From Bacillota bacterium (GTDB taxonomy: Bacteria; Bacillota; Clostridia; Oscillospirales; Acutalibacteraceae), in NCBI GenBank assembly GCA_023420245.1, contig JAEZWL010000168.1:1-9114 (forward strand): 9,114 nt of DNA, written 5' to 3'. Both the position numbers and the translations under genes were made by a program. The notes beneath the pieces are model-generated. The model made no database searches. It was given only the letters and a program-made list of their open reading frames with translations, and was not told the origin of the DNA. Shown one piece after another: positions 5,453 to 9,114 of this stretch. Every line of letters begins with the position of its first letter. Positions within the stretch are counted from its first letter, which is position 1.

Positions 5453-7207
5453 TTAATCATGCCCGTCATCCCTATTCTCGGGGCAGCCTGAATCAATCTC
5501 CTCAATACCGTTCTTCCCGGGCTCCGCCTCTTCCTCCAGCTTAAATTTCTGTACCAATTCCTTCAGCGCAAGCGCCTGCTCTGAAAGCTCTTTGCTCGCC
5601 GCAGCGCTTTCCTCCGCTGTAGCGGAATTGATCTGTACGACATTTGAAATCTGGTCAAGACCGAGCGTAACCTGTCCGATTGCGTCAGACTGCCGGTTAG
5701 AGGCCTGCGAAATTTTCCCGATTGTTTCCGAAACACTCTTTGCACTTTCGACGACACGAACCAGAGACTGCGCCGTATCGTTCGCAATTTTTGTTCCGTT
5801 CTCCACTTGATGCATGGAGCCTTCGATCAGAGCTGTGGTATCTTTCGCGGCATCCGCGCTTTTGCTCGCCAGATTTCTGACTTCGTCGGCCACCACCGCA
5901 AAGCCTTTGCCGGCGGCTCCGGCTCTCGCGGCCTCAACTGCCGCGTTCAAGGCAAGAATGTTGGTTTGGAAGGCGATATCTTCAATGGTCTTGATGATCC
6001 TGCCAATCTGGCTGGAAGACTCGTTAATCAGCGACATCGCGCTGACCATGTCCTTCATGTATCTGTCACTGACTTCTATTTCAGATTGCACACGGTTCAC
6101 GTTTTCACTCGCTTCGACCGCATGCTCCGCGTTTGCCTTTACATGTGTGAAAATCTCGTTAACTGTCGCGGAAAGCTCCTCTACCGAGCTGGCCTGCTCC
6201 GTTGCGCCGCTTGCGAGGGCCTGCGCGCCGCCGGAGACCTGCTCGGAGCTGACGGAAACCTGTTCCGCCGCGCGGTTTATCTGGACAAAGTTATCCTTCA
6301 GGTAGGATACAATCCCATTGATGGAGTTTTGGAGCTGAATAAAGTCTCCCTTATATTCCAGCGTTGACACAGCAGTCAAATCGCCCTGCTCCACCATCGA
6401 CAGATTGGTTTTTATATCGGTTATGTATGCCTTCAGCGTTTGGATGGTGATTGAAAAAGCAGCTCCGAGCCTGCCGATTTCATTCTCAGAGTTTACATTT
6501 ACCTGAGCGTTCAAGTCTCCCTCCGCCAGCTTTTCCACAGCCACAACCATTTCCTGAACCGGATTGCTGATACTGCGGGAAATAGTGACGGCAATGAAAA
6601 GGGAGATCAGAAGCGAGCCGACAATCAGAGCCAGAATAAACACAGTCGCAACCGTTTCCTGAGCGGAAAGGTCGGAGGCAACCTTTTTGCCTGCTTCCGT
6701 CTTACCTTTGATCAGCGTTTCTATTGCGTCCGCTATTTTTTCAGCGATGGGATCGACCTTCTCCGTAAGAAGCTCCATGGATTCCTTATCCTTGTTTTGC
6801 ACGGCATCGGCAACCACCTGATTCTGCAAATCCTTATAGCGATTCAAATCTTCTTTAATCCGGTTGTAGCTATCTGTTTCGCCCTTTGTGAGCATTGCCC
6901 TTTCCATTGCGGCTAAGTAATGATCCAGTCTTTCGCTCGATTCCGCGAGCTCTCCGGTATCCGTCATCATTTTCTGTGCGTCAGGGTCCAGTACGATATT
7001 ACTCAAAACGACACGGTTATGGTTAAATTCCGAGTTAAAAAGACCGATATCCCCCTGTGAAAATCCATAGTTAATCAAAGCGCCGGAATAGCTTGAATCG
7101 ATTGTCTTCATCATAAACAAGCCGATAATACTTGCAATACTCGATATCAACGTCACTAAAATAAAAGTAAGAATTAATATTTTACCGATTCTCATTTTTT
7201 TTATCAT
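5453..7207 (-). CDS. Methyl-accepting chemotaxis protein, transmembrane receptor
   Basis: The 584-residue protein is a membrane chemoreceptor that passes ligand signals to the CheA/CheW array. TM1 spans about residues 8-32. An extracellular, mostly helical domain of about 150 residues (33-185) follows, with the size and character of a four-helix-bundle (4HB_MCP) sensor. TM2 is about 187-210 and a HAMP domain about 211-264. A second HAMP-like segment (about 265-315, with MVEQGDLTA) precedes the long coiled-coil signalling domain. The hairpin tip is at about 409-446 (IAFQTNILALNAAVEAARAG, then GKGFAVVADEVRNLA), the conserved kinase-contact region. Gln/Glu pairs around 337-349 and 530-545 are likely methylation sites. 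The tail is acidic and lacks an E. coli-type NWETF docking motif, as expected for Firmicutes. The start at 7207 is supported by GAGGGGGG seven bases upstream. The ligand cannot be told, and no other chemotaxis genes are in the window. Confidence 0.95.
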   Translation of the reverse strand: MIKKMRIGKILILTFILVTLISSIASIIGLFMMKTIDSSYSGALINYGFSQGDIGLFNSEFNHNRVVLSNIVLDPDAQKMMTDTGELAESSERLDHYLAAMERAMLTKGETDSYNRIKEDLNRYKDLQNQVVADAVQNKDKESMELLTEKVDPIAEKIADAIETLIKGKTEAGKKVASDLSAQETVATVFILALIVGSLLISLFIAVTISRSISNPVQEMVVAVEKLAEGDLNAQVNVNSENEIGRLGAAFSITIQTLKAYITDIKTNLSMVEQGDLTAVSTLEYKGDFIQLQNSINGIVSYLKDNFVQINRAAEQVSVSSEQVSGGAQALASGATEQASSVEELSATVNEIFTHVKANAEHAVEASENVNRVQSEIEVSDRYMKDMVSAMSLINESSSQIGRIIKTIEDIAFQTNILALNAAVEAARAGAAGKGFAVVADEVRNLASKSADAAKDTTALIEGSMHQVENGTKIANDTAQSLVRVVESAKSVSETIGKISQASNRQSDAIGQVTLGLDQISNVVQINSATAEESAAASKELSEQALALKELVQKFKLEEEAEPGKNGIEEIDSGCPENRDDGHD

Positions 7208-7310
7208 CTAAGTGCCCCCCTCACATTTTTTGAACTGTTCCGGCAATTGTCGCATTGGATACTACTGCCTCATGTATCCGTCCTGCCGCCCTTACCGCAC
7301 CAAAACTTAT

Positions 7311-7340
7311 ATTATAGACAATCGACTATAGCTCTTTCAT
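7311..7340 (-). promoter_or_regulatory. Candidate promoter of the chemoreceptor gene
   Basis: A perfect TATAAT lies on the minus strand at 7311-7316. ATGAAA (7335-7340), 18 bases upstream inside the end of the lyase gene, is a moderate -35 match. The predicted leader is about 100 nucleotides and contains a GGATAC/GTATCC hairpin (7257-7279, 11-base loop). I looked for the flagellar sigma-D pattern common for chemoreceptors and found no good match. Confidence 0.5.
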
Positions 7341-8504
7341 TTCCTGAATCAATTTTTGCGCCGCTGTTTCAATATTTCTTCTCGAAGTCGCCAGATTGAT
7401 ACGGATATGCGTATCCTTGCCGTTTTCGAAAAACCACGCGCCGTAATCCACGGCAAGCCTGCACTTTTTCTGTACAAGCTCTTGTATCTGCTCAGGGGAT
7501 ACATAAGCGCCAAGATCAATCCACATCAGGTAGGTACCCTCTAACGGGGTCACCGTAAGCTTTGGGAGCGCCGCTTTCAGCGTATCGCGAAGATAGAGGT
7601 AGTTACCCTCTATTGTTTCAAGAACTGCCTCAAGCCACGGCGCGCCGCCCTGATAAGCCGCTTCGACCACCGCATACCCGAACATGGAGCCTCTCGTCAT
7701 CCGAATGGATTTGGCAAACCGGTCGAACCTCTCCCGAATTGCCTGACCGGGTATGATCAAAAAGGAGTTTTTGCAGCCGGCAAGATTAAAGGTCTTGGAC
7801 CCTGAGGTAATGGTTGCCAGAATTCCATCGTAGTCGCCAACCGTCGCCGCAGGAATGTTCTTATGTCCGCTTAATATAATATCCTGATGAATTTCATCGC
7901 TGATTACAAAGACGCCGTACCTTTTGCAGAGATCCAGCAGACCCTTCAGCTCCTCCCGTGTCCACACCCTGCCCACCGGATTGTGGGGGGAGCAGAGCAG
8001 GAACAGCTTTACCTCCTTCTCCCGAATATCCTTTTCGAGCTTTTGTAAATCAATGGTATAACAGCCTGCGGTATTGACCAGCTCGCTGCAAACAAGCTTT
8101 CTTCCCGTATCCCGTATCGCGTCCATAAAGGGATAATAGCAGGGAGTCAGAATAAGGCACGCGTCGCCCGGCTGGGTCATTGCGTTAATAAACCAGTACA
8201 GACCGGAAACAACCCCCGCCGCAAAACGTATCCATTCTTTTTTCACGGAATAACCGTGTCTGCTTTCCTCCCAGCTGATAAACGACTGATAGTAGCCCTC
8301 GGCTGTCATTGAATAGCCGTAAACGCCCCGGTCGATCAGCCCTTGCATTGCTTCCCGTACATAGTCGGGTGCTTTAAAATCCATATCGGCGACCCAAAGG
8401 GGAAGCAGCCCCTCTTCGCCGAACCGTTCGGACAGTCCGTCCCACTTCGTACAGTTGGTGCCAAGCCTTTCCACGACGTAGTCTTTCTCAATCTCTATTT
8501 TCAC
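7326..8504 (-). CDS. patB: MalY/PatB-type PLP-dependent C-S lyase/aminotransferase
   Basis: This is a fold-type I PLP enzyme of the MalY/PatB branch, which cleaves cystathionine or cysteine conjugates by beta-elimination to thiol, pyruvate and ammonia, with possible aminotransferase activity. Numbered from the GTG start (392 residues, normal for the family), it has the subfamily marks GTNCTKWD (15-22) and LPLWVADMDF (34-43). The cofactor residues are N175 in CSPHNPVGRVW, D203 in ISDEIHQD, K237 (Schiff base) in TSGSKTFNLAG, and R368 in HIRINLA for the substrate carboxylate. AGGGAAGGA (8511-8519) sits 6 bases ahead of the GTG at 8502-8504. The in-frame ATG at 8534 would add ten residues and has only a weak upstream site. 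ridA ends 58 bases upstream on the same strand, suggesting one transcript. The exact substrate is not decided, and the symbol marks the family only. Confidence 0.9.
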   Translation of the reverse strand: MKIEIEKDYVVERLGTNCTKWDGLSERFGEEGLLPLWVADMDFKAPDYVREAMQGLIDRGVYGYSMTAEGYYQSFISWEESRHGYSVKKEWIRFAAGVVSGLYWFINAMTQPGDACLILTPCYYPFMDAIRDTGRKLVCSELVNTAGCYTIDLQKLEKDIREKEVKLFLLCSPHNPVGRVWTREELKGLLDLCKRYGVFVISDEIHQDIILSGHKNIPAATVGDYDGILATITSGSKTFNLAGCKNSFLIIPGQAIRERFDRFAKSIRMTRGSMFGYAVVEAAYQGGAPWLEAVLETIEGNYLYLRDTLKAALPKLTVTPLEGTYLMWIDLGAYVSPEQIQELVQKKCRLAVDYGAWFFENGKDTHIRINLATSRRNIETAAQKLIQEMKEL

Positions 8505-8510
8505 TGTAAT

Positions 8511-8519
8511 TCCTTCCCT
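8511..8519 (-). promoter_or_regulatory. Ribosome binding site favouring the GTG start of the C-S lyase
   Basis: AGGGAAGGA on the minus strand lies 6 bases ahead of GTG 8502-8504. The alternative ATG at 8532-8534 is preceded only by AAAAGCAAGAAA. The resulting 392-residue product fits the family length better than the 402-residue one. Confidence 0.65.
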
Positions 8520-8562
8520 GTTCCGTTTTATCATTTTCTTGCTTTTCAGGCTGTGGATAACC

Positions 8563-8937
8563 TTATTTCAGCGCGATGGCTTCCACCTCCACCAGCACAT
8601 TTCTCGGCAGCTGCCTTACCGCTACGCAGGAGCGTGCCGGTTTCCCGGTAAAGTACTGTTCATAAACCGCGTTAAATGCGGCAAAATCAGCCATGTCACT
8701 CAAAAAGCACGTGGTTTTTACAACGTTTTCAAAGCTGCTGCCCGCAGCGGTCAAAACAGCGCCCAGATTTTGCATGACCTGCTCGGTCTGCACCGTAATA
8801 TCCCCCTGTGCAATTTCGCCCGTCGCCGGAACAAGTGCAATTTGTCCGCTGGTAAAAACAATGCCCCCCGCCGCAATTGCCTGAGAATAGGGGCCGATCG
8901 CGGCCGGAGCCTCTTTGGTTGAAATGATTTCCAACAT
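8563..8937 (-). CDS. ridA: RidA family 2-iminobutanoate/2-iminopropanoate deaminase
   Basis: The 124-residue product is full length for the RidA (YjgF/YER057c/UK114) family, which hydrolyses reactive enamine/imine products of PLP enzymes (such as 2-aminoacrylate) to 2-ketoacids and ammonia, usually as a cytosolic trimer. The family motifs are seen: GPYSQA with Y17, TSGQI with S30, and PARSCVAVRQLPRNVLVEVEAIA near the end. This last segment carries R102 and E117, equivalent to catalytic R105 and E120 of E. coli RidA. AAAGGAGAGA (8945-8954) seven bases ahead of ATG 8937 fixes the start. It is the promoter-proximal gene before the MalY/PatB-type lyase, 58 bases from its GTG. That lyase makes exactly the intermediate RidA removes, so joint expression is likely. 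Confidence 0.95.
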   Translation of the reverse strand: MLEIISTKEAPAAIGPYSQAIAAGGIVFTSGQIALVPATGEIAQGDITVQTEQVMQNLGAVLTAAGSSFENVVKTTCFLSDMADFAAFNAVYEQYFTGKPARSCVAVRQLPRNVLVEVEAIALK

Positions 8938-8954
8938 AATAAAATCTCTCCTTT

Positions 8955-9114
8955 GCTTATTTCGTCAATTTCCGGTAGTGAATATTTAAAAAAGTTTAAA
9001 TGGCGGACTTATCCGCGCGTTTTCCGGCGGATAAGTCCTAACGTCTGCACCTTTCGGCTGTTCCTTCTCTATTTCAAAGGAACTTTATTCAAATTTAATT
9101 TCTGAAAGCTTTTT
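8955..9114. other. Upstream region of ridA with two hairpins; possible end of a previous gene
   Basis: A perfect 12-bp inverted repeat (9005-9016 with 9027-9038, arms GGACTTATCCGC and GCGGATAAGTCC, 10-base loop) and a 7-bp one (9060-9066 with 9077-9083, arms GTTCCTT and AAGGAAC) lie here. On the minus strand a T-rich run (TTTAAACTTTTTT) begins several bases after the larger hairpin. It may therefore be a degenerate terminator of a gene entering from the right, or a leader structure of ridA. One minus-strand frame reads KKLSEIKFE then TAA at 9085-9087, which could be such a gene's last codons, but ten codons prove nothing. I find no convincing promoter for ridA. Confidence 0.4.
9005..9038. repeat. 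12-bp perfect inverted repeat upstream of ridA
   Basis: Arms GGACTTATCCGC and GCGGATAAGTCC are exact reverse complements around a 10-base loop. It lies 67 bases before the ridA start. It could act as a terminator stem for an upstream gene or as an operator or attenuator; the T-run on the minus strand is not directly adjacent, which weakens the terminator reading. Confidence 0.55.

Noticed and set aside
5807..6367. Two overlapping plus-strand open frames opposite the chemoreceptor
   Set aside because: They are antisense shadows of the conserved chemoreceptor signalling domain.
8539..8922. Plus-strand open frames opposite ridA
   Set aside because: ridA on the minus strand carries all family motifs and a good ribosome binding site; the opposite frames do not.
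9085..9114. C-terminal codons KKLSEIKFE-stop of a gene entering from the right
   Set aside because: Ten codons at the edge in one frame are too few to call a gene; mentioned only in the region note.
1..9114. Mobile elements, integrase sites, tRNA or rRNA genes, CRISPR arrays
   Set aside because: No transposase or integrase motifs, terminal inverted repeats with target duplications, cloverleaf or rRNA signatures, or regular direct repeats were found by reading.

Overview
The window looks like a low-to-moderate GC, Gram-positive, probably endospore-forming Clostridia chromosome (Oscillospiraceae/Ruminococcaceae-like is a guess). The reasons are strong AGGAGG-type ribosome binding sites, a secreted GLUG-repeat surface protein, a chemoreceptor, a small Gln/Asn/Lys/Ser-rich protein resembling gamma-type SASPs, and candidate sporulation-type -10 elements. 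All recognised genes lie on the minus strand, so transcription runs from high to low coordinates.

Layout in transcription order. (1) 9114-8940: leader or intergenic DNA with two hairpins, one with 12-bp arms, then ridA (8563-8937). (2) A MalY/PatB-type PLP C-S lyase/aminotransferase (7326-8504, GTG start chosen by its Shine-Dalgarno) follows ridA closely and probably shares its transcript. The lyase releases reactive enamine/imine (2-aminoacrylate) and RidA hydrolyses it to pyruvate, so the pair makes metabolic sense. (3) A 584-residue transmembrane methyl-accepting chemotaxis protein (5453-7207), with a TATAAT element upstream and a 9-bp hairpin downstream. (4) A roughly 310-base gap that holds that hairpin, a decayed plus-strand reading frame, and a possible sigma-K/sigma-E-like -10 for the next gene. 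(5) A single-domain cupin with an Asn/Gln/Ser-rich N-terminus (4654-5142). (6) A 65-residue SASP-like small protein (4288-4485), followed by about 160 bases of hairpin-bearing DNA and a good intrinsic terminator (4086-4130). (7) A very large secreted protein (3916 to beyond position 1; at least 1305 residues). It has a signal peptide, two tandem GLUG modules with 19 recognisable GLUG repeats in all, two bacterial Ig-like repeats and a linker running off the left edge. A codon-by-codon check found no stop in this frame over 1305 codons.

Most of the window is ordinary accessory chromosome. I do not see a defence island, CRISPR array, transposase, prophage or biosynthetic cluster. The most interesting points are the duplicated architecture of the surface protein, the possible sporulation connection of the cupin and SASP-like genes, the structured 3' region between the latter and its terminator, and the lyase-RidA pair. 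The sequence alone does not establish a new system.
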